In this document: positions 27,406 to 35,786 of the stretch, in pieces
Layout: the number at the start of each line of letters is the position of its first letter
Numbering within the stretch: position 1 is the stretch's first letter
DNA from: Arthrobacter sp. P2b
GTDB lineage: Bacteria; Actinomycetota; Actinomycetes; Actinomycetales; Micrococcaceae
Direction: 5' to 3'
Length of the DNA stretch: 64,000 nt
NCBI RefSeq assembly: GCF_900168295.1
Contig: NZ_FVZL01000004.1
Location: forward strand, 124,001 to 188,000
The notes under the pieces: model-generated
The model's input: only the letters and a program-made list of their open reading frames with translations
Told to the model about the DNA's origin: nothing
The model's database searches: none
Translations under genes and position numbers: made by a program

Positions 27406-28908
27406 TTATGCGCTGGCTGCCAGGTTCCGGCGGCGGACCCAGAGGCCCAGGAGCAGGACCGCCGTCACCATCAGCGGCGCCGAGTAGAGGAGGTTCCCGT
27501 TCTCGCCGGAGGGGTCGTAGACCTCGGGCCGGGGCCAGGCAAGGTTGACCACCATCACGGCGCCGTAGAGGACGGCGAGGATGTTGACGGGCAGCCCCCA
27601 GCGGCCGAGCGAGAAGAGGCCCGCGGGCATGGTCTGCCCCACCCGGTTCCAGTCGCCGCGGAGGCGGTTCACCAGCTGCGGCACGGTGACCAGGAGGTAG
27701 GCAAGGTAGACCATCACGATGCACACGCTGCACAAGGTGGTGAACAGGGCGGCGTTGCCAACGTTGATGGCCAGCACACCCACGGCCAGTGCGCCGATGA
27801 CGATGGATGGCCACATGGGCGTGCCCCGGGTGGGGTGGACGGAGGAGAGCAGCGCGGAGGCGGGGAGTTTCCCGTCCCTAGCCATCGAGAACACGAGGCG
27901 GGAACCGGCGGTCTGGATCGCCAGGGTGCAGACGAAGATGGCGATGGCCACGTCCACCAGCAGGACCTTGCCCCAGAACGTGCCCAGCACGGCGGTGAGG
28001 ACGTAGGGAAGACCTTCGGTGGCGAGCCGGCCGTCGTCGAGGCTGGGTGCAGCCATCAGGGCGGTGATGATCATCAGTGCGCCGCCGATGCCGGAGATCA
28101 GCAGCGCGGAGAGGATGGTGCGGGGTGCGGTGCGCCGCGGGTCCTTGGTCTCTTCGGACAGTTCGCCGGCGGAGTTGAAGCCCACCATGACGTAGGCGGC
28201 CATCAGACCGGAAACCAGGAAGGCTCCCACTGCGCCGAGCTCTGAGTTTTGCAGCACCGTGGTGTCCGCGACGACGTCCGGACCGCGCTGGGCAGCGCTG
28301 ATCAGCGCGAGGATCACGGCCACGACGCCGACGATCTCGCACGTGACACCGACGGAGTTCACGTGCGCCATGAGCTTGACGCCCAGCGAGTTGATGATGG
28401 TGGTGGCCACCAGGAGCACGGCCCCGAGGACCACCGCGTTGGCGGCACCGCTGACCGTGTTGAGGGCGGGATCGCCGCCCACAATCTGGAAGCCGTCCCA
28501 GAGCTGGGGCAGCACCACCTGCAGGGCGATGGCGGCGGCCGCGGCAGTGACCACCTGGGCGATGGCCATGAACCAGCCCGCGAACCAGCCGACACTTTCA
28601 CCGCCCACGCGCCGGGCCCACTGGTACACGGCGCCGGACAAGGGGTAGCGGGCGGCCAGTTCGGCGAAGTTCAGGGCCACCAGGAGCTGGCCCACCAGGA
28701 CAACCGGCCAGGTCCAAAAGAACGCAGGCCCAGCGAACGAGTAGCCGAACGCGAAAAGCTGGAAGATGGTGGTCAGGATCGAAACGAAGGAGAAGCCGGC
28801 GGCAAAGGAAGCGTAGCGGCCGAGCTTTCGGTGAAGGGTGGGCTCATAGCCAAGGGACGTCAGGTCCGCATCGTCCTGGTGGACGGTGGGGAGAACGGTT
28901 GATGTCAT
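27406..28908 (-). CDS. APC-superfamily permease of the urea/guanidine operon
   Basis: 500 residues with about twelve transmembrane segments. N-terminal FSFVSILTTIFQLFAFGY and AELAARYPLSGAVYQWARRVGGE in helix 3 are typical of the amino acid/choline transporter branch, as is VMVGFNSAGELSEETKDPRRTAPRTI in the middle. Permeases of this branch are regularly first in urea-carboxylase operons and are thought to import the amine substrate. Guanidine, urea or another amine is inferred from context only. GGAGA lies seven bases before the ATG. First gene of the operon, divergent from tetR. Confidence 0.9.
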   Translation of the reverse strand: MTSTVLPTVHQDDADLTSLGYEPTLHRKLGRYASFAAGFSFVSILTTIFQLFAFGYSFAGPAFFWTWPVVLVGQLLVALNFAELAARYPLSGAVYQWARRVGGESVGWFAGWFMAIAQVVTAAAAAIALQVVLPQLWDGFQIVGGDPALNTVSGAANAVVLGAVLLVATTIINSLGVKLMAHVNSVGVTCEIVGVVAVILALISAAQRGPDVVADTTVLQNSELGAVGAFLVSGLMAAYVMVGFNSAGELSEETKDPRRTAPRTILSALLISGIGGALMIITALMAAPSLDDGRLATEGLPYVLTAVLGTFWGKVLLVDVAIAIFVCTLAIQTAGSRLVFSMARDGKLPASALLSSVHPTRGTPMWPSIVIGALAVGVLAINVGNAALFTTLCSVCIVMVYLAYLLVTVPQLVNRLRGDWNRVGQTMPAGLFSLGRWGLPVNILAVLYGAVMVVNLAWPRPEVYDPSGENGNLLYSAPLMVTAVLLLGLWVRRRNLAASA

Positions 28909-29134
28909 CGGAATCTCCGGGGCTGGAATGGCAGGGGGGATAAAACCTCCCGGCAGCGCAGCGCTCGGCCGAAGGCTGCTGATTACCGGTCAATTGATAG
29001 TTTTCCAGCGCCATGTCCCCAAACAGTTTCACCTCTGTAAAAGGCACATAGACATCTTGTTTCGGGTTCATTTCCGTCCCCTCACATTGCCGTTCCGCGG
29101 TTTTCGGGCCGGACGGGAATGCAAGAATGATGCG
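28909..29134. promoter_or_regulatory. Divergent control region of the carboxylase operon and tetR
   Basis: 226 bases between divergent starts. It contains the 8-bp palindrome TCAATTGA (28990-28997) inside CTATCAATTGACCGG (minus strand), a candidate TetR site, and a GCAGC...GCTGC stem nearer the permease. I did not find the conserved core of the ykkC guanidine-I riboswitch or of guanidine-II or -III. Control by the adjacent TetR protein is therefore the simpler inference. Confidence 0.45.
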
Positions 29135-29806
29135 GTGACTTCAGCCGGACCGGGACGCCCTCGCCACCAACAGCCCTCCCGCCCGGGGGCCACCGCCCGC
29201 GACGAAATCCTCGATGCGGCCGCCGAACTTTTCACCACCCACGGCTTCGCCAGCACCTCCACCCGGTCCATCGCGGACGCCGTGGGAATCCGGCAGTCCT
29301 CGCTCTACCACCACTTCAAGACGAAGGACGACATCCTCGAGGACCTGCTGGAGGGAACAGTGAGCGGCGGCTTGAAGTTCGCGCGGGCCGTCGCAGCCGA
29401 CACCACAGGTGAAGCTGCCGCCGGAAGCCGGCTTCACGCCGTCGCGCTTTACGACGGCACCCAGCTCTGCAGCGCCCGCTGGAACCTCGGAATCCTCTAC
29501 CACCTGCCCGAAGTCCGCACCGCACGCTTTGCCCGGTTCCTCGCGGACCGGCAGGAGCTGCGCGGCCTGTACGGGCGACTCGGCGCCGGCCTGTCCCCTT
29601 CCCGCGGCGACGGGCACCCGGAAGCCAGCGGCGGCGATTTCACGTTCCGCCTGGTCGAATCCCTGATCAGCCTCCGCGTGGACGGCATGGCCACCCCGGA
29701 ATCTCCACTGGAGGCCGCGGATGCGGGACTGATCCTCTGCGGGCTGGCCGGAGAACTGCCCGCCATCCGGGCGGAAAGCGCCGCGCTCATCTCGCGCCTC
29801 GCCTAG
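29135..29806 (+). CDS. TetR/AcrR family regulator divergent from the carboxylase operon
   Basis: 223 residues. The N-terminal HTH (about 20-66) reads ATARDEILDAAAELFTTHGFASTSTRSIADAVGIRQSSLYHHFKTKDDIL in pattern. The C-terminal ligand domain is unassigned. Divergence and proximity make it the likely repressor of the permease-DUF1989-carboxylase-atzF operon. In mycobacteria a TetR protein (AmtR) controls homologous urea-carboxylase genes, but I cannot show orthology. GTG 29135 was chosen as the first codon of the conserved part; an overlapping ATG is out of frame. Confidence 0.85.
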   Translation: MTSAGPGRPRHQQPSRPGATARDEILDAAAELFTTHGFASTSTRSIADAVGIRQSSLYHHFKTKDDILEDLLEGTVSGGLKFARAVAADTTGEAAAGSRLHAVALYDGTQLCSARWNLGILYHLPEVRTARFARFLADRQELRGLYGRLGAGLSPSRGDGHPEASGGDFTFRLVESLISLRVDGMATPESPLEAADAGLILCGLAGELPAIRAESAALISRLA

Positions 29807-29877
29807 ATCCCCTCCGGATCCTTCAGCCGGCAGTGTCCATGGTGCCCGCGCTCAGGTTGCTCAGCTAGGCTCGGAAC

Positions 29878-30714
29878 ATGACGCGTGAGAACATCAGGAC
29901 CCCCGACGGCGGCACTCTGGAGCTCTTCTCCACCGGCACGGATATGGCTTCCGCCGGCTCCGGCGTGGTGATCGTCCCGCCATCCATGGTGACGGCAGCG
30001 GATTACACCAAGTTCGCGCAAAAGCTGAGCGCCGCCCTGGGCCGGCCCGTCCACACGTTCAACCGCCGCGGCCGCGGATCGTCGTCCCCCCAGCCGGAGG
30101 ACTACACGCTGGATGTGGATATCCGCGATTTGGACACGGTCATGAAACACACGTCCAGCACGGACGTGTTCGGCCATAGCTTCGGCGGCGCGGTGGCACT
30201 GCACGCGGCTCGGACGCTGCCGGTTGAGCGGCTGGCCGTGTACGACCCCGCGGTATCCGTGAACCACAGCGTAAAGGCGGAGTGGATCGCCGAATATGAG
30301 GCCGCGGCTGCCGCTGGCGATGACGACCGGGCCCTCGCCGTGATCCAGCGCGGGCTCGAGGAAGGTGGACCGTTCTCGTCCCGGATGCCGCTGTCCATGC
30401 TGACCCTCGCCAACAAGCTGACCGCCGGCACGTCAGAGGGCAAGCAGCAGAGGGAGCTGATGCGGACCGGCGTCCGGGAGATCAAGGCGATCATCGCCGC
30501 GGACATGCCGGCCGAGCCGTTCCTGGCGCTTCCGCTCGAAACGCTGATCGTGGTGGGCGAAAAGAGCCCGGCCTACTTCGGTGTGGCCTGCGGGCAGATC
30601 CATGACGTCCTCTCCGGCTCCAGCTACACCATCCTCCCCGGCTTCGGGCACGACGGCGCCATCAAGGCCCCGGACGTGCTGATCAAGGAACTCAGCGACT
30701 TCTACGCCGGCTGA
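29878..30714 (+). CDS. Alpha/beta hydrolase (paralogue of the gene at 19.4 kb)
   Basis: 278 residues. The nucleophile motif is GHSFGGAVAL and the probable His is in LPGFGHDGAIKAP. RRGRGSSSPQPEDY and LAVYDPAV match the hydrolase at 19425-20321. Substrate unknown. No ribosome site is seen, but TAGGCT (29866-29871) is exactly six bases before ATG 29878, a leaderless geometry. It lies 71 bases after tetR on the same strand and ends before a large perfect hairpin. Confidence 0.85.
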   Translation: MTRENIRTPDGGTLELFSTGTDMASAGSGVVIVPPSMVTAADYTKFAQKLSAALGRPVHTFNRRGRGSSSPQPEDYTLDVDIRDLDTVMKHTSSTDVFGHSFGGAVALHAARTLPVERLAVYDPAVSVNHSVKAEWIAEYEAAAAAGDDDRALAVIQRGLEEGGPFSSRMPLSMLTLANKLTAGTSEGKQQRELMRTGVREIKAIIAADMPAEPFLALPLETLIVVGEKSPAYFGVACGQIHDVLSGSSYTILPGFGHDGAIKAPDVLIKELSDFYAG

Positions 30715-30725
30715 CCCCCATGTAA

Positions 30726-30773
30726 GTAGCACTAACTGTCGTTTTGAGGGCTCAAAACGACAGTTAGTGCTAC
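30726..30773. repeat. Perfect 22-bp-arm hairpin between convergent genes
   Basis: Bases 30726-30747 and 30752-30773 are perfect reverse complements around a GGGC loop. The outer end is GTAGCACTAACTG and the centre is GTTTTGA-GGGC-TCAAAAC. It is AT-richer than its surroundings. It sits between the stops of convergent genes, so it could be a bidirectional terminator, but the arms are far longer than a terminator needs. It may be a copy of a dispersed palindromic repeat. Confidence 0.85.
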
Positions 30774-30783
30774 CCAGTTGGGA

Positions 30784-32259
30784 TCAGTGCCCGCCGTGGC
30801 CCGCGCCGGCACCTTCGGTTTTGCGCATCATCGCGGAAAGGACGACGGCGGCGAAGGCGATGACTGTTGCCGTCATGAAGGCGGCGCTCATCCCGGCGAC
30901 GAGTCCCGACGCCGCGGACACCACGGCGAAGATGGACACGAGCAGCGCCGTGCCGGCGGCGCCGGCAACCTGCTGCGTGGTGCTCATGATCGCTGAACCG
31001 TGCGAGTACAGGTGCGGCGGGAGCGGGTTCAGGCCGGTGGTGAACGCCGGAGTGAAGAGCAGCGCCAGGCCGAAACTCAGCCCCACGTGCAAGGTGACGA
31101 TCCACCAGACTTCCGTGCCGGCGTCGAGCATTGAAAACTGCCAAAGAGTCACGACCATCAGGATGGACCCGGTGACGGTGAGGGGCAGCGGGCCCACCTT
31201 GTCGAACAGCCGGCCGATGACCGGGCCCAGGAGGCCCATGGCCAGTCCGCCGGGGAGCAGTGCCAGCCCGGTTTCGAGGGAGCCCAGGCCGCGGACTTCC
31301 TGGAGGTAGAGCGGCAGCAGGATCACGCCGCCGAACAGGGCCATCATGGCCACCACCATCAGCAGGACCGAGACGGTAAACATGCGGAAGTTGAACGCGC
31401 GGAGGTCCAGCAGCGGGGCGCTGGCCTTCTGCAGCCTGAGCTGGCGGAGGACGAACACGGCGAGGCTGGCCACGCCGATAACCAGGGCAGCAATCGCGGT
31501 GGTGCCCGGACCCGCTTGGCCGCCGTGGCCGCCGCCGATCTGGCTCAGGCCGTAGACCAGGCCACCGAACGCGGGGACGGTGAGGAGTACGGACGCGAAG
31601 TCGAGTTTGGTCTTCTCCGCTTCGCCCACGTTGGTGAGGTACTTCGCACCGATGGCCAGCGCCGCGAGGGCGACGGGCAGGACGAACACGAACATGAACC
31701 GCCAGGTGAAGTGCTCCAGGATCAGGCCTGAAACGGTGGGTCCCATGGCCGGGGCCACCGAGATGGCGATGCTGACGTTGCCCATCACGGCCCCGCGCTT
31801 GGCGATCGGGACCAGCGTGAGGATGGTGGTCATCAACAGCGGTAGCATGATGGCCGTGCCGCCCGCCTGGATGATGCGGGCCAGCAGCAGGATCTCGAAT
31901 CCGGGAGCCACGGCGGCCAGTGCGGTGCCGCCGGCGAAGAGCCCCATGGCCAACATGAAGACGGCACGGGTGGACAGGCTCTGGAGGATGAAGCCGGTGG
32001 TGGGAATGACCACTGCCATGGTCAGCATGAAGCCGGTGGAAAGCCACTGGACCGTGGGTGCGTCCACCTGGAGGTCCACCATGAGCCGCTGGAGGGCGAC
32101 GTTCATGATGGTCTCGTTGAGGATCACCACAAAAGTCGCCACCAACAGGGTGGTGATGATGGTGACGGACTCGCGGGACATCTTCTCCGGCGCGGCGGGC
32201 TTGATTCCTTCGGTGTTGACGGACTGGCCGTTGGCGGGCGGAGAGACTTCGGTAGACAT
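30784..32259 (-). CDS. MFS drug exporter, DHA2 (EmrB/QacA) family
   Basis: 491 residues with fourteen predicted helices. Motifs are VVILNETIMNVALQRLMVDLQ in helix 1, WLSTGFMLTMAVVIP (helix 2) and the helix-5 motif GPTVSGLILEHFTWRFMF. It should expel hydrophobic or cationic compounds using the proton gradient; the substrate is unknown. GAGGGAA precedes the ATG and overlaps an inverted-repeat arm (32264-32275) that may be an operator. Downstream of, and on the same strand as, the PfpI gene. Confidence 0.9.
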   Translation of the reverse strand: MSTEVSPPANGQSVNTEGIKPAAPEKMSRESVTIITTLLVATFVVILNETIMNVALQRLMVDLQVDAPTVQWLSTGFMLTMAVVIPTTGFILQSLSTRAVFMLAMGLFAGGTALAAVAPGFEILLLARIIQAGGTAIMLPLLMTTILTLVPIAKRGAVMGNVSIAISVAPAMGPTVSGLILEHFTWRFMFVFVLPVALAALAIGAKYLTNVGEAEKTKLDFASVLLTVPAFGGLVYGLSQIGGGHGGQAGPGTTAIAALVIGVASLAVFVLRQLRLQKASAPLLDLRAFNFRMFTVSVLLMVVAMMALFGGVILLPLYLQEVRGLGSLETGLALLPGGLAMGLLGPVIGRLFDKVGPLPLTVTGSILMVVTLWQFSMLDAGTEVWWIVTLHVGLSFGLALLFTPAFTTGLNPLPPHLYSHGSAIMSTTQQVAGAAGTALLVSIFAVVSAASGLVAGMSAAFMTATVIAFAAVVLSAMMRKTEGAGAGHGGH

Positions 32260-32263
32260 GAGT

Positions 32264-32379
32264 GTTCCCTCAGGGAGAGTAATGAGTGTGGTGCGCGAAC
32301 ATGGCCGCTGCAGATGGCAACACTCTACCGGCTGGAGTAATTCCTCCGCGCGGGATCTTTTTTCAAACCCTGAGGGAAC
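32264..32379. promoter_or_regulatory. Paired CCCTCAGGG-type palindromes upstream of the MFS gene
   Basis: GTTCCCTCAGGG (32264-32275) and its exact reverse complement CCCTGAGGGAAC (32368-32379) bracket the MFS leader. Each contains a 9-base palindrome CCCT-S-AGGG. One copy covers the MFS ribosome site and the other lies just past the PfpI stop beside a run of six T. They may be two operator sites for looping control, or a long-range hairpin ending the PfpI transcript. Confidence 0.45.
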
Positions 32380-32387
32380 AACAGGTG

Positions 32388-32954
32388 TCAGGCGATCTGG
32401 CCTGCGTGCTCGCCTTCGGCGATTTCCTCTACCAGCTTGCTGTTGAACGCGGGAAGATCGTCCGGGTTCCGGCTGGTCACCAGGCCCTGGTCAACCACTA
32501 CTTCCTGATCCGTCCAGTTGGCGCCGGCGTTCCTGAGGTCCGTTTCGAGCGTGTGGTAGGACGTGACATTGCGGCCCCGCACCACGCCGGCCTCGATGAG
32601 CAGCCACGGTCCGTGGCAGATCGAGGCGACCGGTTTGTGCTGTTCGAAGAAGCTTCGCGTGAAGCCCTGCGCGTCTTTGTCCACGCGGAGGTGGTCCGCG
32701 TTGACGACGCCGCCGGGCAGGACCAGCGCGTCGTAGTCGGAGGCGTTGGCTTCTGCGACGGTGAGGTCGACGTCGAAGGTGTCGCCCTTTTCCGTGCCGT
32801 TGTAGCCCTGCAGCTTGCCGGCTTTGGGGGCCACGAGGGTGGGCACGCCGCCGGCTTCCTTTACCGCCTGCCAGGGGCTGGTCAGCTCAACCTGCTCCAC
32901 ACCGTCTGTCAGCAGGAATGCGACCTTCTTGCCTGTGATGCTGTGTTCTGACAT
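32388..32954 (-). CDS. PfpI/DJ-1 family type 1 glutamine amidotransferase-like protein
   Basis: 188 residues. The nucleophile elbow ASICHGPW has Cys113 and His114, and the acidic partner is in TDGVEQVELTSPW. Length and motifs match bacterial PfpI/YhbO-type proteins, which have been described as deglycases or stress proteins. FDVDLTVAEANASDYDALVLPGG fits the family exactly. GAGGAAAA precedes the ATG. A 236-base gap, without an evident gene, separates it from the divergent HNH gene. Confidence 0.92.
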   Translation of the reverse strand: MSEHSITGKKVAFLLTDGVEQVELTSPWQAVKEAGGVPTLVAPKAGKLQGYNGTEKGDTFDVDLTVAEANASDYDALVLPGGVVNADHLRVDKDAQGFTRSFFEQHKPVASICHGPWLLIEAGVVRGRNVTSYHTLETDLRNAGANWTDQEVVVDQGLVTSRNPDDLPAFNSKLVEEIAEGEHAGQIA

Positions 32955-33190
32955 TTTTCCTCCTCGTGTGAAGCGGTGTGCAGCGCGTCTGCTTCAGGGC
33001 GCGGACTACCGCTTCGAGAGTTGTTTGCCTGACGGTTTCCAGCCTAGGAAAGGTGAAAGTAATAAGCAAGCTGACTATTGGGTGGCGCGCTTTGAGGATT
33101 TACGACGGCGGCAGGCTGGCTTGACGCGCCATCTCGCCCTGACTGGGCAACGTACCAAAGAATGTCGTACCCTCCCACGATGATTTAGAT

Positions 33191-35068
33191 ATGGGAAACA
33201 GCAAAGTGATAGCAGCACCATTGGAGGGTGTTTTTTCCACTATGGCTGCCGTCAACGCGCTGTTCCTTGAAGAAGAAGGTATGAAGGCGGCCACCGTCGT
33301 TGACGGGAGCGCCGGGGTTGATGTGCTGGAACGGCAGTATGAGGTCCGGCTGAAACGGATGGGCCTCGTTTCCCGGCTGGAGGCGCAGGTCGCGGCGATT
33401 AAGGCGCGGGACGCCGCCGCGGCCCTTGAACTGCAGGAGGCGGTGATCCCGCCCACTGCTTCCCTGCAGGACCGGGTTTTTGCTGAGATGTCCGTCGTGG
33501 AGGAGATCGCCGCTGTCCTGACCATCGGTTCGGGGGCCGCCGGGGCGTTCGTCCGCCAGTCCCGGCAGTTGTGCGCGCTGCCGCCGGCCATGAATGCGCT
33601 GGCTGCCGGGAACGTGTCCTGGCTGCACGCGCGGATCATCGCCGACGAGACCGCGGACCTGGACCGGGCCGCTGCCGCCGCGCTGGTGGCACATTTCTTC
33701 GATTCGGATACGCCTCATCGGGCGCGCGGGGCCGCGCCCGGGGAACTGGTGCCGTCACGGTTCCGGCACAAGGTGCGCACCTGGCGGGAGCGGCATCACC
33801 CCGAATCCCTCGAGAAGCGGCACGCCAAGAGCGTCGCCGACCGGCGGGTGGAGCACTGCCCGGACCGCAACGGGATGGCATGGATCTCCGCGTACCTGCC
33901 CGCCGACTCCGCGTCAGCGATCTGGAACAGCACCACCGCCATGGCACGTGGCCTCCAGGGACCCCACGAAACCCGCACCCTGCCCCAACGACGCGCCGAC
34001 GTCCTGGCCCACCGCCTCCTCACGCGCACCGCCTTGGCTGGCGCGGACACAGCAGGCAGCGGCCAACCCCACACCCGCAGCCAGGACCAGGCTGGCATTG
34101 ATGAACAGCTCCCCGAGGCCTTCATCGGGCTCGCCACGCTCGTCGGTTCGGAGGAAACAACCGCGGACCTGGGCATCCCAGACACCGGCCATTACCCAAC
34201 CAACGGGCGCATCTTCGCGAGCGGCAATCCAGACACCACAGCACCCGCTGGCCCCCTCGCCGGAAAAGTACCGGCCCCTCGGACGGACGTGCTGATCACC
34301 GTCCCGGTGTTCGCCCTACTCGGCCTCACCGATGAACCGGCCATGCTCGATGGCCACGGGCCCATCCCGGCCTCGATGGCACGGGAACTGGTCGCGGACG
34401 GGGCAACCTCCTTCTACCGGGTCCTGGTGGACCCGCGGGACGGAACGCCTCTGGAGATCGGCCGCACCAGCTACCGGCTCACGAAAGCCATGAAACAGGC
34501 ACTCCGCCTCAGAGATGGCAGATGCACCTTCCCCGGCTGCAACAACCACACCCTGGACAACGACACTGACCACCTCGCAGCATGGCAGCACGGCGGAACC
34601 ACCGGAATCAGCAACCTGGCACAGCTCTGCCCCAAGCACCACCGGCTCAAGCACAACAGCGCCTGGACCCCCACACCGGCCACCAAAAACGAGCCGCCCG
34701 GCTGGACCTCACCCACCGGCCGCAAATATCAAAGCGAACAACCTGACTGGGAACCACCCATCGGGCCCGACAAGCTGCAGGATCAGTCGCGGAGTGCCCT
34801 GCGGCATCCCCAAGAAGCAGGCGAGCCGGACCCCTCAACCGCCGACGGGTGGCCACCACAGGAATGGCTGGATTCGGCCCCGTCCTACTTCGAGCCACCC
34901 TGCGAAGAACCAGCAGGCGAAAACCTCATCGACCCTGACGACATCCCGCCCGACTCCCCCATATGGGATGAGCCCGTGTGGAACGACTTTTATGCCATGC
35001 CGTTCGTCCTCCCGCAGGACCCGGACAAGGACTGGGCCCTGAGCGGGTGGGCCCTGCTCCAGACCTGA
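33191..35068 (+). CDS. DUF222-HNH protein (13E12 repeat family type)
   Basis: 625 residues. The DUF222 region (about 50-420) has the family pattern LCALPPAMNALAAGNVSWLHARIIADE. An HNH nuclease domain follows at about 440-490, with RDGRCTFPGCN, DTDHLAAWQHGGTT and LCPKHHRLKH. The C-terminal 130 residues are Pro/Asp/Glu-rich and probably disordered. These proteins occur in many copies in actinobacterial genomes and resemble the M. tuberculosis 13E12 repeat proteins. They are suspected mobile or selfish genes, but the biological role is not settled. ATG 33191 or the in-frame ATG 33242 (after GGAGGG) could be the start. Confidence 0.88.
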   Translation: MGNSKVIAAPLEGVFSTMAAVNALFLEEEGMKAATVVDGSAGVDVLERQYEVRLKRMGLVSRLEAQVAAIKARDAAAALELQEAVIPPTASLQDRVFAEMSVVEEIAAVLTIGSGAAGAFVRQSRQLCALPPAMNALAAGNVSWLHARIIADETADLDRAAAAALVAHFFDSDTPHRARGAAPGELVPSRFRHKVRTWRERHHPESLEKRHAKSVADRRVEHCPDRNGMAWISAYLPADSASAIWNSTTAMARGLQGPHETRTLPQRRADVLAHRLLTRTALAGADTAGSGQPHTRSQDQAGIDEQLPEAFIGLATLVGSEETTADLGIPDTGHYPTNGRIFASGNPDTTAPAGPLAGKVPAPRTDVLITVPVFALLGLTDEPAMLDGHGPIPASMARELVADGATSFYRVLVDPRDGTPLEIGRTSYRLTKAMKQALRLRDGRCTFPGCNNHTLDNDTDHLAAWQHGGTTGISNLAQLCPKHHRLKHNSAWTPTPATKNEPPGWTSPTGRKYQSEQPDWEPPIGPDKLQDQSRSALRHPQEAGEPDPSTADGWPPQEWLDSAPSYFEPPCEEPAGENLIDPDDIPPDSPIWDEPVWNDFYAMPFVLPQDPDKDWALSGWALLQT

Positions 35069-35137
35069 CCACGCCCGAGGACACTCAACGACGGCTGAGG
35101 ACATGTCCAGCGCGGGACGTGGACAGTGAGTCAGGAA

Positions 35138-35758
35138 CTACGGCTGGTGGTGCTCGATCAGCCAGCCAGCCATCTGCTGCGCACGCCTGTTGGCCTGCAT
35201 GTCGCCTTCAGTAGCGGAGATGATGGACCCCTTCATGAGGATGTGCCATGAACGGGCGAACTCCTCGGGGCGCACCAGTCCGGCCTCTTCCGCCAGGACC
35301 TGCACATGCCCCCTGATTTTGGCCAGGTAATCAATGCTCGCCTGCCCCAGCGGGTGGGCGGGCCCCATCTCCAGCAGGATGTTGATGAAGGAACAGGCTT
35401 CGAAGTCCTCCCGGAGGAACCAATCACCAAAGACGTCGAAGATGGCCAGCAACTGCTCGGCAGGGGTGTTTCCGCGGCGCCGGGCCTCCGAAACAATCGC
35501 GTTGACGGTCCACTGCTTGTCACGCTGCTCAAGGAATGCCAGAACCAATGAGTCCTTCGAGGGGAAGTGCCGGTAAAAGGTTGCCTTGGCCACTCCGGAC
35601 CGTTCGATCAGTTCGTTGACGCCGACGTCGCGGACACCGCGCCGCGAAAAAAGCTCGTATGCGACTGCCATGATGCGTTCCGCAGAACCGGCAGGAGTCA
35701 TTGCCGCCACCGCCGGAGGAGACACGGGGGACGCTGAAAACTCTGACTCAGGATTCAT
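35138..35758 (-). CDS. TetR/AcrR family transcriptional regulator
   Basis: 206 residues. The HTH (about 25-70) reads ERIMAVAYELFSRRGVRDVGVNELIERSGVAKATFYRHF in pattern. The C-terminal domain contains DFEACSFINILLEMG, common in the AcrR/QacR branch. It is followed by no obvious target gene on its strand. The palindrome AGACCGGTCT (35787-35796), 29 bases upstream of the start, suggests autorepression. TAGACT is nine bases before the ATG. Confidence 0.9.
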   Translation of the reverse strand: MNPESEFSASPVSPPAVAAMTPAGSAERIMAVAYELFSRRGVRDVGVNELIERSGVAKATFYRHFPSKDSLVLAFLEQRDKQWTVNAIVSEARRRGNTPAEQLLAIFDVFGDWFLREDFEACSFINILLEMGPAHPLGQASIDYLAKIRGHVQVLAEEAGLVRPEEFARSWHILMKGSIISATEGDMQANRRAQQMAGWLIEHHQP

Positions 35759-35786
35759 CGCACTTTCAGTCTATCGCGGGGAAGAC

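Noticed and set aside
28909-29134. ykkC, mini-ykkC or ykkC-III guanidine riboswitch
   Set aside because: A plus-strand GGGATAAAA fragment and a minus-strand GCCGGGAGG resemble pieces of the consensus, but order and spacing are wrong and the other conserved blocks are missing. A covariance-model search would decide.
28909-29134. AmtR-type operator
   Set aside because: CTATCAATTGACCG only partly resembles known AmtR boxes; no convincing two-arm match.
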